Part shown: positions 5,711-5,812 of the stretch, piece by piece
Numbering within the stretch: the stretch's first letter is position 1
How the letters are laid out: each line of letters starts with the position of its first letter
Assembly (NCBI GenBank): GCA_031274565.1
Contig: JAISPY010000093.1
Location: 1 to 5,812 of the forward strand
Direction: 5' to 3'
DNA from: Treponema sp.
GTDB taxonomy: Bacteria > Spirochaetota > Spirochaetia > Treponematales > Breznakiellaceae
DNA length: 5,812 nt
Translations under genes and position numbers: made by a program
Notes under the pieces: model-generated
Databases searched by the model: none
The model's input: the letters and a program-made list of their open reading frames with translations, nothing else
What the model was told of the DNA's origin: nothing

Positions 5711-5812
5711 TTATCCTTTCTTGGCCTGGGCTTTTGTAAGAAAACGCTCGTTTTCAATAATACACCGTCCATGGGTACCTTCGCCGATTGTACCGGACTC
5801 ATCAAAGGCTGC
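5711..5812 (-). CDS. C-terminal end of a FlK-like hotdog-fold thioesterase (runs off right edge)
   Basis: Reading leftwards from the right edge in the frame that begins at base 5812 there are 33 sense codons and a TAA stop at 5713-5711. The peptide contains IGEGTH, R two residues later, and NERFL near the end, closing with a lysine-rich tail. This pattern ('IGEGTHxRxxVxxxxF') is typical of the last strand and helix of thioesterases related to the fluoroacetyl-CoA thioesterase FlK, small proteins of roughly 130-140 residues that hydrolyse acyl-CoA esters in the cytoplasm. About three quarters of the gene is outside the window, so the active-site residues cannot be checked. The FMN-binding lipoprotein starts 16 bases downstream on the same strand, probably in the same operon. 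Confidence 0.75.
   Translation of the reverse strand, partial: AAFDESGTIGEGTHGRCIIENERFLTKAQAKKG

Noticed and set aside
5695..5805. Longer N-terminus for the FMN-binding protein starting at 5805
   Set aside because: This stretch encodes, in another frame, the C-terminus of a FlK-like thioesterase. The ATG at 5694 has a strong ribosome binding site and starts a proper lipoprotein signal peptide.

Overview
The window carries five genes, all on the minus strand: three complete, two cut by the window edges. The centre and right are GC-rich, while roughly the first 200 bases are strongly AT-rich. A single gene of about 4.3 kb fills most of the window. It encodes a giant 2-hydroxyacyl-CoA dehydratase activase-type ('archerase') protein, a family found mainly in strict anaerobes that ferment amino or organic acids. 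Together with a small FMN-binding lipoprotein whose lipobox is loose, this suggests an anaerobe such as a spirochaete (Treponema-like) or a clostridium. The taxonomic guess is weak and rests on recollection of the families only.

Layout in the direction of transcription, right to left. The 3' end of a FlK-type hotdog thioesterase enters at the right edge (5812-5711). Sixteen bases later an FMN-binding lipoprotein begins (5694-5311), probably in the same operon. A rho-independent terminator (5329-5295) closes that unit, and its stem overlaps the end of the coding sequence. Its 3' arm doubles as the -35 box of a good promoter (5306-5279) for a HIT-family (HINT-like) nucleotide hydrolase (5269-4925), whose mRNA appears leaderless or nearly so. 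A 190-base gap follows, with a large imperfect hairpin (4869-4827). Then comes the giant activase-like gene (4734-391). After a non-coding stretch and a weak terminator candidate (242-209), a separate AT-rich gene with its own strong promoter starts at 123 and leaves the window on the left.

The activase-like protein has two ATPase domains in tandem, each with the two cysteines that hold the bridging [4Fe-4S] cluster in the HgdC homodimer. They are followed by a four-cysteine motif, a DUF2229 region and a long C-terminal half with further cysteines in dehydratase-like contexts. One chain could therefore hold both an ATP-driven electron activator and a reductase-like acceptor, although the function of this family is not established. 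The first ATPase domain lacks both acidic residues expected at the metal and phosphate sites, while the second keeps them. The thioesterase (acyl-CoA hydrolysis), the FMN-binding protein (electron transfer) and the activase (low-potential electron delivery to acyl-CoA-type chemistry) would fit a shared theme of anaerobic CoA-ester and redox metabolism, but the promoters and terminators split them into at least two or three transcription units.
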